64,000 nucleotides of DNA. Origin: Bacteroidota bacterium. GTDB taxonomy: Bacteria > Bacteroidota > Bacteroidia > Bacteroidales > JAADJA01. The notes beneath the pieces are model-generated. The model was not told the origin of the DNA. It saw only the letters and a program-made list of their open reading frames with translations, and made no database searches. The position numbers and the translations under genes were made by a program. Location of the stretch: NCBI GenBank assembly GCA_020444515.1, contig JAHLKX010000008.1:62001-126000 (forward strand), read 5' to 3'. This document shows, piece by piece, positions 29,065 through 38,558 of the stretch. Position 1 is the stretch's first letter, and each line of letters opens with the position of its first letter.

Positions 29065-30300
29065 ATGATTAACTTTGAGAAGTTTGAATTGGAGAATGGG
29101 CTGAAAGTTATCGTACATCACGACCGGTCGACACAAATTGTGGCGGTGAACCTCCTATATGATGTAGGAGCACGTGACGAAAATCCAGACAGTACCGGAT
29201 TTGCACACTTATTTGAACACCTGATGTTTGGCGGTTCGGTTCACATACCAAAATACGATACCCCACTGGAACGTGCCGGTGGTGAGAACAATGCTTTTAC
29301 CAATAACGACATTACCAATTATTACCTCACCATACCCAAACAGAACCTGGAATTGGCATTCTGGCTTGAATCGGATCGGATGCTTGACCTGGCCTTTTCT
29401 GAGAAAAGCCTGGAAGTACAACGCAATGTTGTTATTGAAGAGTTTAAACAATCTTATTTGAATCAGCCTTATGGTGATGTCTGGTTATTGCTTCGTCCGA
29501 TGGCCTATAAGACCCATCCATACCAGTGGGCCACCATTGGAAAGGATATTTCACACATAGAGAAAGCGACGATGGAGGATGTACGGAATTTCTATCAAAG
29601 ATTTTACAACCCCAACAATGCCATCCTCACCATTGCAGGGGATGTGGAAACTGATCAAATTAAAAAGCTGGCTGAAAAGTGGTTTGGATCGATCCCATCC
29701 GGAAACGGGTATAGCAGGAATATTCCAAAGGAACCCCGGCAGATTGAAGCCCGACAGTTAAGCGTACAAAGAAACGTTCCATTTGATGCGCTTTACAAAG
29801 CTTACCACATGTGTTCGCGTGATGATAAGCAATATCATACAACCGATCTGGTATCTGATATTCTATCAAATGGCGACTCATCCCGACTTTTTAACCGGCT
29901 GGTAAAAGAGAAAAATATGTTTAGCGATATACATGCTTATATTACCGGTGATCGGGACGAGGGTTTGTTTATCTTTTCAGGCAAACTGGTAAAAGGGGTC
30001 ACCATGGAAGAGGCAGAAAAAGCGGTGCAGGAAGAAATTCAACAGATCACTACAAAACCCGTTGAGATCGATGAACTGGAGAAAGTGAAAAATAAAATCG
30101 AATCAACCCTGGAGTTTTCGGAAATCAGTGTTTTAAATAAAGCAATGAACCTTTCCTATTCTGAGCTTCTTGGCGATGCAGACCTCATTAATCAGGAAAA
30201 AAGTTTATATACAGCCGTTACGCGCGAGGGAATCATGGAGACTGCCAAAGAAATTTTCAGGGAAGATAATTGTTCAACCCTTTATTATTACGCAAATTGA
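29065..30300 (+). CDS. Zinc peptidase, M16 family (catalytic subunit)
   Basis: The 411-residue protein carries the inverted zinc motif HLFEH (His48, Glu51, His52) and the distal Glu region (VVIEEFKQSYLNQPYGDVW) of M16 insulinase/processing-peptidase proteins. It has no signal peptide, so it is probably cytoplasmic, or membrane-associated through its partner. The second half keeps the general fold (SDILSNGDSSRLFNRLVKEKNMFSDI). Bacteroidota often encode two M16 halves as separate genes; the next gene, 4 bases away, is the likely inactive partner. Substrate peptides are not known. Confidence 0.92.
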   Translation: MINFEKFELENGLKVIVHHDRSTQIVAVNLLYDVGARDENPDSTGFAHLFEHLMFGGSVHIPKYDTPLERAGGENNAFTNNDITNYYLTIPKQNLELAFWLESDRMLDLAFSEKSLEVQRNVVIEEFKQSYLNQPYGDVWLLLRPMAYKTHPYQWATIGKDISHIEKATMEDVRNFYQRFYNPNNAILTIAGDVETDQIKKLAEKWFGSIPSGNGYSRNIPKEPRQIEARQLSVQRNVPFDALYKAYHMCSRDDKQYHTTDLVSDILSNGDSSRLFNRLVKEKNMFSDIHAYITGDRDEGLFIFSGKLVKGVTMEEAEKAVQEEIQQITTKPVEIDELEKVKNKIESTLEFSEISVLNKAMNLSYSELLGDADLINQEKSLYTAVTREGIMETAKEIFREDNCSTLYYYAN

Positions 30301-30304
30301 TTAA

Positions 30305-31591
30305 ATGTCGAACTTAAACAGAAATATACAACCCGATATCAACCTGGTTGATCGAATAAGCCTGGTTAAACCTGTGTTTGAACGCATGGATAATGGCATT
30401 CCCGTTTATCTGATCGACACAGCGCAGCAAGACCTCATAAAAATTGAATTCATGTTTTCGGGCGGGAGCTGGTACGAAACAAAAAAGTTGATCGCCAACT
30501 TTACCAATCGCATGCTTAAAGAGGGAACCCCGTCAATGAGTTCGCGTGATATCGCCGACCGGATTGATTATTATGGAGCACACCTCGAAACCAGTTCTGA
30601 TAAAGACATGGGATATGTATCGCTCTATTCGCTCAATAAACATTTGGATAAAACACTACCGGTTCTGGCAGAGATCATACAATCTCCAGTTTTTAATCAA
30701 AAAGAACTGGATACGCTCAAGCAAAACCGCAAACAACATTTTTTGGTCAACAATGAAAAGGTTCGGTACCTGGCCAAACGGAAGTTCAATGAATTGATTT
30801 TCGGAAAAGGGCATCCATATGGCAAAGTGTTCTCGAGTGAAGATTTTGATCAAATCTCAAGGAATGATCTGGTGTCATTTCATAATCAGTTTTATACGGC
30901 CGGAAATTGCAAAGTAATAGCCGCAGGAAAAATCCCGGGGAACCTGCTATCTCTGTTGAATAAATATTTTGGTAATTTCAGTGGAAATGTAAGTCAACAA
31001 CCAATCTTACCAGCCATTGATATGATCAATCCGGAAGATAAAAAAGCGCATCTGGTCAAGAAAAATGCAGTTCAAACAGCCATCAGGGTCGGCAAAGTTT
31101 TGTTCAATAAAACCCATCCGGATTATGTTCGGTTGAAAGTTCTCAATACCATCCTGGGTGGCTATTTTGGTTCGCGTTTGATGTCGAATATCCGTGAAGA
31201 TAAAGGGTATACATACGGCATAGGATCGGCAATCGTTTCCTTGCACCACAGTGGATATTTCTTTATTACATCTGAAGTAGGGAGCGATGTGGCCCAGGAC
31301 GCAATTCGTGAGATCTATCATGAAATTGATCACCTGAGGCAGGAGAAAGTTCCGCAGCAGGAACTCGACCTGGTTAAAAATTATATCCTGGGGTCTTTTC
31401 TCCGCAGCAATGATGGAGCTTTTGCACAAGCCGATAATTTTAAAAGTCTGCTTGAATACGGACTGGATTATACCTATTTCGACCATTATATTGAAATCGT
31501 AAAAGCAATCAATACGGGTGAAATTCTGGATCTGGCCCAGCAATACCTCGATCCCGAATCCCTCAGGTTACTGACCGTTGGTCAGGAATAA
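30305..31591 (+). CDS. M16 family peptidase-like protein (non-catalytic partner)
   Basis: The 428-residue protein has the M16 fold but no HxxEH; the corresponding region reads FTNRMLKEGTPSMSS. In contrast its C-terminal half retains the Arg-Tyr substrate-binding region (SNIREDKGYTYGIGS) that two-subunit M16 enzymes place in the inactive subunit. It starts 4 bases after its catalytic neighbour, so the two products probably form a heterodimer that closes around short peptides. No signal peptide is seen. Confidence 0.88.
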   Translation: MSNLNRNIQPDINLVDRISLVKPVFERMDNGIPVYLIDTAQQDLIKIEFMFSGGSWYETKKLIANFTNRMLKEGTPSMSSRDIADRIDYYGAHLETSSDKDMGYVSLYSLNKHLDKTLPVLAEIIQSPVFNQKELDTLKQNRKQHFLVNNEKVRYLAKRKFNELIFGKGHPYGKVFSSEDFDQISRNDLVSFHNQFYTAGNCKVIAAGKIPGNLLSLLNKYFGNFSGNVSQQPILPAIDMINPEDKKAHLVKKNAVQTAIRVGKVLFNKTHPDYVRLKVLNTILGGYFGSRLMSNIREDKGYTYGIGSAIVSLHHSGYFFITSEVGSDVAQDAIREIYHEIDHLRQEKVPQQELDLVKNYILGSFLRSNDGAFAQADNFKSLLEYGLDYTYFDHYIEIVKAINTGEILDLAQQYLDPESLRLLTVGQE

Positions 31592-31602
31592 ACCTCTTTT
31601 GA

Positions 31603-32793
31603 ATGTTAAAACAATTCGTGCATATCGTTCTTATTGCCACTTTATTGTTTTTAAGTGGGTCGTCAGTATCCCGGGCACAGGTTTATGCAGGAGAAGATGT
31701 GACCATTTCAGGAGGAATACCTGTCGTTCTTGAGGCTACTTATACCGGTTACACAGGTATTCCTGTCACTGCCCAGGATGACTATTTCGTGGGACCGTTT
31801 CCCATTGGTTTTGAATTTGAGTTTTTTGGAAATACGTATACCAATTTTGCCATAGGCCCCAATGGATTACTAAGCTTTAATCTCCCCGACATCTTGGATG
31901 TCGTGCACTGGACCAATGTTACCATCCCCACATCCATATTTGAATCCACCATCCTTGGCCCTTATCAGGATCTTTTTCAGCGCCCCGGGGCTCCTCACAA
32001 CCAGTTCATCTATTATCAAACTGTGGGTTTAGAACCGGAGCGAAAACTGATTGTCGGGTGGTGCGAAGCGCCTATGTTCAGTTGTGAGTCCTCTTATGTG
32101 ACGGCACAGATCGTATTGAATGAATCGGACTACAGCATTGAAAACCATTTGATCAACAAACCGGCCTGTGAAGCCAATCTGGGGAACAGGGCCACCATGG
32201 GCCTGAACCGGGATGATGTATTGGGAGTAACGGTTCCGGGTAGAAACAATACATCATGGACAGCCGTAAATGAAACGTGGCGCTATGAACCTGACGGTCC
32301 CGACAATTATACGGTTGAAAATGCTGACTTTATGCCGGAAGTAATCGTTCCTCCCGGTCATATCAGCTATCGATGGTATAAAGATCAATACCCGGGTGGT
32401 GAAGAAGTAAGCACTGCGCAACGGTTTATCGTCTCACCATTAGAAACAACAACTTATTATTGTGAAATCACCTTGTGCGGGGGATTAAAATATGTCGATG
32501 AAGTTAGCATCCAGGTGATCCCGATACCAAACGCCTTCAATCCTGACAGCCCTGTGGATGAAAACAGAACCTTTAGGGTCTTTGCCAATCCTCCGGATCA
32601 TATCATCAACTATAAATTGATCATATTCGACCGGTGGGGACAAAAAGTTTTCGAATCAAACGATATAGCAGACGGATGGGATGGACAACAAAACGGCAAT
32701 GACTGCAACAGCGGAGTATATGTATGGGTGGTATATTATGATGCAGGAGAAGGAAAAGTAACCAACAAGGGAACGGTTACCCTGGTTAGATGA
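31603..32793 (+). CDS. T9SS cargo protein with type B (gliding-motility-associated) C-terminal domain
   Basis: The 396-residue protein has a signal peptide (about 1-25, ending SVSRAQ), a central beta region of unknown family with paired cysteines (GWCEAPMFSCESS, NKPACEANLG), an Ig-like segment (about 265-305, YRWYKDQYPGG and TTTYYCEITLCGG), and a C-terminal CHU_C-type domain (about 310-396: PNAFNPDSP, IIFDRWGQKVFES, DGWDGQQNGNDCNSGVY, then GTVTLVR). That ending is the type B signal for export through the type IX system. It follows the M16 pair by 11 bases, so it may be co-transcribed, though a functional link is not evident. Confidence 0.85.
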   Translation: MLKQFVHIVLIATLLFLSGSSVSRAQVYAGEDVTISGGIPVVLEATYTGYTGIPVTAQDDYFVGPFPIGFEFEFFGNTYTNFAIGPNGLLSFNLPDILDVVHWTNVTIPTSIFESTILGPYQDLFQRPGAPHNQFIYYQTVGLEPERKLIVGWCEAPMFSCESSYVTAQIVLNESDYSIENHLINKPACEANLGNRATMGLNRDDVLGVTVPGRNNTSWTAVNETWRYEPDGPDNYTVENADFMPEVIVPPGHISYRWYKDQYPGGEEVSTAQRFIVSPLETTTYYCEITLCGGLKYVDEVSIQVIPIPNAFNPDSPVDENRTFRVFANPPDHIINYKLIIFDRWGQKVFESNDIADGWDGQQNGNDCNSGVYVWVVYYDAGEGKVTNKGTVTLVR

Positions 32794-32820
32794 TCCGGTA
32801 TAACTATCCATGCAAACAAT

Positions 32821-32855
32821 AAAAAACCCCCGAGAACGGGGGTCATTTTCTTTTT
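32821..32855. terminator. Terminator between the T9SS cargo gene and the Skp operon
   Basis: A perfect 7-bp stem (ACCCCCG/CGGGGGT) with an AGAA loop. On the minus strand it runs into six T residues, giving a clear terminator for the envelope operon. On the + strand the tail (CATTTTCTTTTT) is weaker but usable. Confidence 0.75.
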
Positions 32856-33417
32856 ATTCTTGAGGAAGTATCGAACTATCAACTCCCTTTTTGGGTGTCG
32901 GTTTTGTTATTTTCAATTTGGCTTTGACCATATCCATGATATCATCAGAGGGCGTAGCATAAAGCAATAGACCTTCCGTACTGTTAAAAATGTAGGTATA
33001 GCCATTTTCTTTGGCCACATCTTCGACTGCTTTTCTGGCTTTTTCGATCAGTGGAGAAGTCAGCTCCATCTCTTTGTTCTGCAAGTCCTGGGTAGCTGTC
33101 ACTTCAAAAGAATCCATGCGCTCTTTCAGGTCATTGATCTCAGCCTCCTTGGTTTGCTGAATGATGGGTGACATGGTTCCCATTTTCGATTGGTAGTCCA
33201 TGAATTTATTCTCCAGTTCGGTTTGCATGGCAGCATATTGCTCCTGGATGCCTTTATTGTAATCTTCGAAAATCGTTTTAACCGAATCCAGTCCGGGCAT
33301 CATCGAATAAAGGGTAGCAAAATCAATGTGACCCAATTTTACTTTTGTCTGAGCTTGTGTACCCGTTGCAAAAAAGAATGTGATTGCGATTAGAAATAAA
33401 CCAACTATTTTCTTCAT
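32854..33417 (-). CDS. Periplasmic chaperone, OmpH/Skp family
   Basis: The 187-residue protein has a signal peptide (about 1-22, LFLIAITFFFATGTQAQ), then the Skp start KLGHIDFATLYSMMPGLD, a long charged helical hairpin (about 45-130, rich in Gln, Glu and Met) and the closing strand YTYIFNSTEGLLLYA. Skp trimers hold unfolded outer-membrane proteins on their way to BamA. It is the second of two tandem Skp genes behind bamA. A TACATTTG -7 element at 33462-33469 suggests it can also be transcribed alone. The tail (TPKKGVDSSILPQE) is short and polar. Confidence 0.88.
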   Translation of the reverse strand: MKKIVGLFLIAITFFFATGTQAQTKVKLGHIDFATLYSMMPGLDSVKTIFEDYNKGIQEQYAAMQTELENKFMDYQSKMGTMSPIIQQTKEAEINDLKERMDSFEVTATQDLQNKEMELTSPLIEKARKAVEDVAKENGYTYIFNSTEGLLLYATPSDDIMDMVKAKLKITKPTPKKGVDSSILPQE

Positions 33418-33461
33418 ATCTCTTGAATAATAAAGTTTTGTACGTTTTTGAAATTGAGGTG

Positions 33462-33469
33462 CAAATGTA
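33462..33469 (-). promoter_or_regulatory. -7 element (TACATTTG) before the second Skp gene
   Basis: A perfect TAnnTTTG on the minus strand lies 44 bases before the ATG at 33417. A TTG-equivalent at 33493-33495 is 23 bases away, at the edge of the accepted range. Confidence 0.45.
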
Positions 33470-33505
33470 GATAAATAATTGAATTCAAGCTACAAATTGA
33501 TCGTA

Positions 33506-34156
33506 TTATTTTCGATCCTTACCCTTAACCGGTCCCGGAGAGTTTCCACCAGGACCCCGTGGTGGAGCGGTTCCTTTATTACTATTGCCTGATTGGGCAG
33601 GATTATATTCCTTTTTCACCCGATCTTCGCGCCTTACCGTACCCAGTTCTGCGCCTACTTTGTCCAGCACGTCGTCGCTGATATCAAAACGGGCATTGAC
33701 ATACAAAATGGTAAGACTGCCAGCACGATCAAACACAAAGGCATAGTTATCATCCATGGCAATTTCTTCGATGGCATTGTAGATTTTTTCCTGGATTGGT
33801 TTTACCAGTTCCTCCCTTTTCAGGAAAAGATCACCATCCGGACCGAACCGTTGTTTTTGTAAATCCTTCACTTCTTTTTCCTTGGCCTGGATCTCCTCCT
33901 CTTTTTTCTTCTTAACATCATCGGGCATTAAAACAGCTTCGGCCTGAAAATTTTTATACATTTTATCGATTTCACCGAATTTTTCCTCGATTTCCTGCTG
34001 ATACTCTGCTGCCAGGTCATCGAGTTGAATTTGTGCATCTTTATACTCCGGGATATTATCAAGAATGTATTCCGTATCAACATAAGCATATTTTTGAGCA
34101 AAACCAGGAACCATCAGTATGGATCCCAATAATAATGTCAGCATTAAGTTTTTCAT
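33506..34156 (-). CDS. Periplasmic chaperone, OmpH/Skp family, with Pro/Gly-rich tail
   Basis: The 216-residue product starts at the ATG at 34156, which gives a clean signal peptide (LMLTLLLGSILMVPGFAQ); a longer in-frame reading to 34222 adds an uncharacteristic polar stretch. The mature part begins KYAYVDTEYILDNIPEY and has the long coiled-coil hairpin of Skp (about 35-125, KEEEIQAKEKEVKDL) and the closing strand YAFVFDRAGSLTILY. An unusual C-terminal tail of about 35 residues is rich in Pro, Gly, Asn and Lys. The gene is behind bamA in the same orientation. Confidence 0.88.
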   Translation of the reverse strand: MKNLMLTLLLGSILMVPGFAQKYAYVDTEYILDNIPEYKDAQIQLDDLAAEYQQEIEEKFGEIDKMYKNFQAEAVLMPDDVKKKKEEEIQAKEKEVKDLQKQRFGPDGDLFLKREELVKPIQEKIYNAIEEIAMDDNYAFVFDRAGSLTILYVNARFDISDDVLDKVGAELGTVRREDRVKKEYNPAQSGNSNKGTAPPRGPGGNSPGPVKGKDRK

Positions 34157-34242
34157 AAACCGGAAATTTAAAATTCTTCTATTCAATGATTTGCTATTCA
34201 AGTTAAACGTTGATAATTTCAATTTCTTTTTTAAACCGGAAA

Positions 34243-36876
34243 TTAATCGATGGATTGATTGATAGAAAAGTGGAACTGCCCGCGGTTAGCATCGGGTAAG
34301 CCCGGCACATCATCGAATCCATAGCCCCAATCAAGACCGAGAATTCCAAACATCGGCAGGAATACACGAACGCCAAAACCGGCTGCTTTATAAACTCCGA
34401 AAGGATTGTAGTCCTCGAATTTTAACCATGAGTTACCTGCCTCTAAGAAGGTTGCAACAAATATGGTCGCATTGGGATTCAATGACAATGGATATCTCAG
34501 TTCCAGGGTATATTTCGAATAAATGGTAGCCCCAGTATTACTGGTCCTCCAGTAATTCGGAGTGAGGGTTTCATTTCCATAGCCTCTCATACCAATAATC
34601 TCGCGTCCATCCAGGTTATTATATCCTGATAAACCGTCACCACCCAGATAATAGCGCTCAAAAGGAGTTACCCCAATTTGGGGATTATAACTTCCGAGGA
34701 ATCCCATTTTAGCACGGGCCATAATTACCAGGTTTTCGACCACCGGAGTGAAAAATGCTGATTGAATACCCCATTTATGATATTCGATCCACTTATATTT
34801 TTCATTATCAGAAAGCGTCGCATAATTCCGGTCAGAAAAAGATGAATAAGGCGGGGTAATGTTTAATGAGACACTCATCAATGAGCCGTTCCTGGGATAA
34901 ATCGGTTGGTCAATGGAGTTTCTTGATAAGGTGATATCCCAGCTAAAATTATTATAATATCCGGTACCTGTGCCAAAGGAGAATATGCTGGTATAATTTT
35001 TCAGATCATAGCGCTGAAAATTAGCACCGAGATAGAGCTGGAAATAATCATCCGGCCAGGTCAAACGTTTACCAAGACCAACAGTGACGCCATTGATGAC
35101 AAATGACTGACGGTCGGGACTATCTTTCGGAAGTCCGTTCGAAAACAATGAATGGTAATAACTTACGCTGAGAGCATTGGGTTTTTTACCACCCAGCCAG
35201 GGTTCGGTAAAAGAGGCACTGTAACTGATGTACCCGGCACCATAGGATTGAACCCGCAGGCTTAGTTTCTGACCATCACCGGTAGGTACAGGCCTCCATG
35301 CTTTGCCTGTGAACATATTCCGCAGGGAGAAATTATTAAAGGAGACCCCCAGGGTTCCGATCACCCGGCCATAGCCCCAACCACCAGAAAGTTCAATTTG
35401 ATCCGATGAAGTCTCTTCAACTTCATAGGTAATGTCAACGGTACCCTCGGCAGGATTGGGTTCCGGAACCGGATTGATGGTTTCCGGGTTGAAATATTTC
35501 AACTGGGCCAGCTCACGTGTGGTTCTGATGATATCAGACCGGGAGAACAATTGCCCGGGACGGGTCCGCAATTCTCTTACCACAACATGATCATGGGTTC
35601 GGGTATTGCCTTTCACTTTAACCCGTTTAATGGTGGCCTGTTTTCCTTCGTAAATCCTGATCTCAATATCAATGCTGTCATTTTCAACGGCAATTTCAAC
35701 CGGATTGGCCTGAAAAAACAAATAACCTTCATTCATATAAAGCGAACTCACATCATCTTCATTCATGTTAAAGGTGAGATTTGAGTTCAACAATTCCCAA
35801 TTGTATACATCTCCCTTCTGAATTTTTAAAACCCTGTTCAACGATTCATCGGTATACTTGGTATTTCCAACCCATGTAATATCACGGAAATAATAACGGT
35901 CTCCTTCTGTGAGGTAAATATCTATGTTTACAGCATTATCCTCCTCATTCCGATAAATTGAATCTTTCAAAATATTGGCATCACGGTATCCTTGTGAATT
36001 ATATTTGGTAATCAGATTTACGAGGTCAGCCTTGTACTCTTCCGGAATGTATTTGGAAGATTTAAAAATACGCATCCGCATATTGCGATTTACATAATCT
36101 CTGGTATCTTCTACCATTTCAGAAAAGCGGAATGTGATTGCATTTTTTGCAAGGTTAAAAATGAGGTTTTCCAATTTGTAAAAGGGATCAAAAGCTCCTT
36201 TTTCTTTGGTCTCTTTCAGGAATTTTTTTACCCGGGCATCATCAAATGCCTCGTTCCCGATGATATTGATCCTGTTGATCTTAACTTTTTCCTTTTTATC
36301 AATTTCAATGAGCAGCCTCACATGGTTAATGCGTAAGCTATCCTCTACCTGCTTAATATTGATTTCCGCATCCAGGTAACCCTTATCTGTATAATAATCT
36401 CTTATCCTGTTTTTGGTCCGAATGAGCATGTTATCGGTAACAACGTCCCCGCTGGCGAGTTTGATCTCATCCCGAATATTATCGGCTTCTGATTTTTTAA
36501 TGCCTGTAAAACTAAAAGTGGACATCCGGGGCCGCTCCACCAAATCAATGTTCAGAAAAATGAGTTTGTCCTGAATGCGGGTAGCCGTGATCTTAATATT
36601 TTCAAACAATCCCTGTTTCCATAAATTTTCAATGGCACGGGAAATTTCTTCACCGGGAACATTGATCATATCCCCCACCGATAATCCAGATAGCATCACC
36701 AGTGCATTGTTATCCAGGTATTTTACGCCTGATACGGTAATTCCACCAATTTCATATTTTTTGGGATTGGCATAGTCAATTAAATCCTTGTCATCCAGGT
36801 TTACCTGACCATAAAGGGTTATGGATCCCCATAAAATAGCGAAGATTAGTATGATATTTCTGACCGTTCTTTCCAT
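34243..36876 (-). CDS. bamA: Outer membrane protein assembly factor BamA
   Basis: This is the core of the machinery that folds beta-barrel proteins into the outer membrane. The 877-residue protein has a signal peptide (1-23), about five POTRA repeats (about 40-475, the first being YEIGGITVSGVKYLDNNAL) and a 16-strand barrel (about 490-877). The loop-6 motif appears as MRGYG near residue 763, the Bacteroidota version of VRGF. It overlaps uppS by one base and is followed by two Skp chaperone genes. The closeness of PorG, BamA and Skp is typical for the phylum. No defect is seen. Confidence 0.95.
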   Translation of the reverse strand: MERTVRNIILIFAILWGSITLYGQVNLDDKDLIDYANPKKYEIGGITVSGVKYLDNNALVMLSGLSVGDMINVPGEEISRAIENLWKQGLFENIKITATRIQDKLIFLNIDLVERPRMSTFSFTGIKKSEADNIRDEIKLASGDVVTDNMLIRTKNRIRDYYTDKGYLDAEINIKQVEDSLRINHVRLLIEIDKKEKVKINRINIIGNEAFDDARVKKFLKETKEKGAFDPFYKLENLIFNLAKNAITFRFSEMVEDTRDYVNRNMRMRIFKSSKYIPEEYKADLVNLITKYNSQGYRDANILKDSIYRNEEDNAVNIDIYLTEGDRYYFRDITWVGNTKYTDESLNRVLKIQKGDVYNWELLNSNLTFNMNEDDVSSLYMNEGYLFFQANPVEIAVENDSIDIEIRIYEGKQATIKRVKVKGNTRTHDHVVVRELRTRPGQLFSRSDIIRTTRELAQLKYFNPETINPVPEPNPAEGTVDITYEVEETSSDQIELSGGWGYGRVIGTLGVSFNNFSLRNMFTGKAWRPVPTGDGQKLSLRVQSYGAGYISYSASFTEPWLGGKKPNALSVSYYHSLFSNGLPKDSPDRQSFVINGVTVGLGKRLTWPDDYFQLYLGANFQRYDLKNYTSIFSFGTGTGYYNNFSWDITLSRNSIDQPIYPRNGSLMSVSLNITPPYSSFSDRNYATLSDNEKYKWIEYHKWGIQSAFFTPVVENLVIMARAKMGFLGSYNPQIGVTPFERYYLGGDGLSGYNNLDGREIIGMRGYGNETLTPNYWRTSNTGATIYSKYTLELRYPLSLNPNATIFVATFLEAGNSWLKFEDYNPFGVYKAAGFGVRVFLPMFGILGLDWGYGFDDVPGLPDANRGQFHFSINQSID

Positions 36877-37619
36877 TATTTCACTATCTGTTCACTCGTT
36901 TTACCAAATCTGCGTTCTCTCTTCTGAAAATCAATGATGGCTTCATACAGGTCTTCTTTCCTGAATTCAGGCCAATACTTGGGTGTAAAATACAGCTCTG
37001 AATAGGCGATTTGCCATAATAAAAAGTTACTGATCCTGTATTCACCACTGGTTCGGATGAGCAGCTCCGGATCGGGGATATCTTTGGTTGTCATGTAGGA
37101 GCTGATCAATTCCTGATTGATTTGCGCCGGATCCACAATTCCAGCTTTAACATCAGATGCAATCTGGTTCATAGCTCTAGTAATTTCCCAACGAGAGCTG
37201 TAACTCAGTGCCAGGATCATGGCCATCCGGTCGTGGTGTGCAGTTTCTTTAATGGCCTCCATCAATTCCCGATGGGTTATATCCGGTAAATTATCAAGGT
37301 TGCCAACGGCCAACAATCGGATATTGTTATCGTGAAGCGTTTTGGTTTCTTTGTGAATGGTCTGAACCAATAACTTCATGAGGGCGGTCACCTCAGCCCG
37401 GGGTCGTTTCCAATTCTCCGTAGAGAAAGCATACAGGGTGAGATAATTTATACCCAGTTCAGCTGCAGCTTCAGCAGTTTCACGAACCGAAGTAACACCA
37501 TGCCGGTGACCAAAAACCCGGGGCTTGCCTCGCTGCCTGGCCCATCTTCCGTTGCCATCCATAATGATGGCAATATGCGCTGGTAAACGATCCGGATCTA
37601 TTTTATCTTTTAAACTCAT
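36876..37619 (-). CDS. uppS: Isoprenyl transferase (undecaprenyl diphosphate synthase)
   Basis: This cis-prenyltransferase makes undecaprenyl diphosphate, the lipid carrier for peptidoglycan and surface glycans. The 247-residue protein shows HIAIIMDGNGRWARQRG with the catalytic Asp21, then RVFGHRHG, NYLTLYAFSTENWKRP, and the C-terminal PELLIRTSGEYRISNFLLWQ and the Glu of YSELYFTPKYWPEF. Length is normal. It starts 21 bases after the porG-like gene and overlaps bamA by one base. It links envelope protein assembly with lipid-carrier supply in a single operon. Confidence 0.97.
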   Translation of the reverse strand: MSLKDKIDPDRLPAHIAIIMDGNGRWARQRGKPRVFGHRHGVTSVRETAEAAAELGINYLTLYAFSTENWKRPRAEVTALMKLLVQTIHKETKTLHDNNIRLLAVGNLDNLPDITHRELMEAIKETAHHDRMAMILALSYSSRWEITRAMNQIASDVKAGIVDPAQINQELISSYMTTKDIPDPELLIRTSGEYRISNFLLWQIAYSELYFTPKYWPEFRKEDLYEAIIDFQKRERRFGKTSEQIVK

Positions 37620-37640
37620 GAATGGTGTTTCATCCTCCTG

Positions 37641-38468
37641 TTAATACCGCTGCTCAAAATCTGAACACTTATTCTTGTTTCTCAAATCAATATAGTATGT
37701 TATGGTAAGACCTGCAAAGGAATACCAATCTGTTGTCTTCGAATTTCCCCGCTGCATCCATGGATCATGGTTTCTATTCGGATCAGAATATTGTTGCTCC
37801 AGATAATCCGGATCCGTAGGATCCAGGTCAGCAGGCAAATAATACGTTTTACTTACATCATCAATGTAATCAAAAAAGGTTTTCCTCATCCCCCATTCCA
37901 GGGAAGCAGCAATCCGTTCCGAAAAACTGTATTTAACACCGATCCCGAAAGGAATGCCCAAAACAAAATCACCATAGTCTTTACGTTCAACCGATTCGCC
38001 TTTTATGGCCTCAAGGTAAGCAGAATTATCCTGGCCTTCTGTTCCAAAGTCCTGCAGGTCTTTTTCATCCAATTGCGGATTGTGATGCAACATGGCAACT
38101 CCCGTAAAAAGATAAGGTGTCCAGTATTCTTTCATGCTACCATTGAAATACGACAAAAAGTGAAATTCCATGGTGAAACCCAGTTCAGTGATATCATTGG
38201 TAAACGAGAGGGAACGTTCCGGCAAAAAACCACTCTTCGCATCATTACCAGTCAATTTCCCCTGGTATAAATTTAATTTGGCTGCCCACCGTGAACTGAG
38301 ATTGTAACGGGCTAGTATACCAAAGGCAACATTGGTTTGCAAAAAAGGAACATTGGGATTCAGATCACCTTGATAATAGGAACCTCCTCCAAAGAGGCCT
38401 ACTTCAAGTTGCGCCTTGCCCGAAAAAGAAACAACTGCAAGTAAAACGAACAGAATAAGATTTCTCAT
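37641..38468 (-). CDS. porG: PorG-like (DUF6089) outer-membrane protein, probable T9SS component
   Basis: The 275-residue product begins at the ATG at 38468, giving a signal peptide (about 1-20, LILFVLLAVVSFSGKAQ). The mature start LEVGLFGGGSYYQGDLNPN and the segment LKLNLYQGKLTG (here AAKLNLYQGKLTG) match the DUF6089 family, which includes PorG, an eight-stranded barrel that links T9SS rings to the outer membrane. In Porphyromonas porG also lies next to uppS, bamA and two Skp genes, as here. A TATTTTTG -7 element lies at 38478-38485. An upstream TTG at 38480 is therefore not a credible start. Confidence 0.8.
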   Translation of the reverse strand: MRNLILFVLLAVVSFSGKAQLEVGLFGGGSYYQGDLNPNVPFLQTNVAFGILARYNLSSRWAAKLNLYQGKLTGNDAKSGFLPERSLSFTNDITELGFTMEFHFLSYFNGSMKEYWTPYLFTGVAMLHHNPQLDEKDLQDFGTEGQDNSAYLEAIKGESVERKDYGDFVLGIPFGIGVKYSFSERIAASLEWGMRKTFFDYIDDVSKTYYLPADLDPTDPDYLEQQYSDPNRNHDPWMQRGNSKTTDWYSFAGLTITYYIDLRNKNKCSDFEQRY

Positions 38469-38477
38469 AATTTGCCG

Positions 38478-38485
38478 CAAAAATA
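38478..38485 (-). promoter_or_regulatory. -7 element (TATTTTTG) of the porG-uppS-bamA-skp operon
   Basis: A TAnnTTTG match on the minus strand ends 9 bases before the ATG at 38468, so the leader would be only a few bases. No -33 TTG is seen at the usual distance. Confidence 0.4.
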
Positions 38486-38558
38486 GCGTTTTTCTTTATA
38501 TTGTATCATGGCCCGGCAATTCCATAAAAAATGACTTTTCCGGGTGGTTCATTGTTTG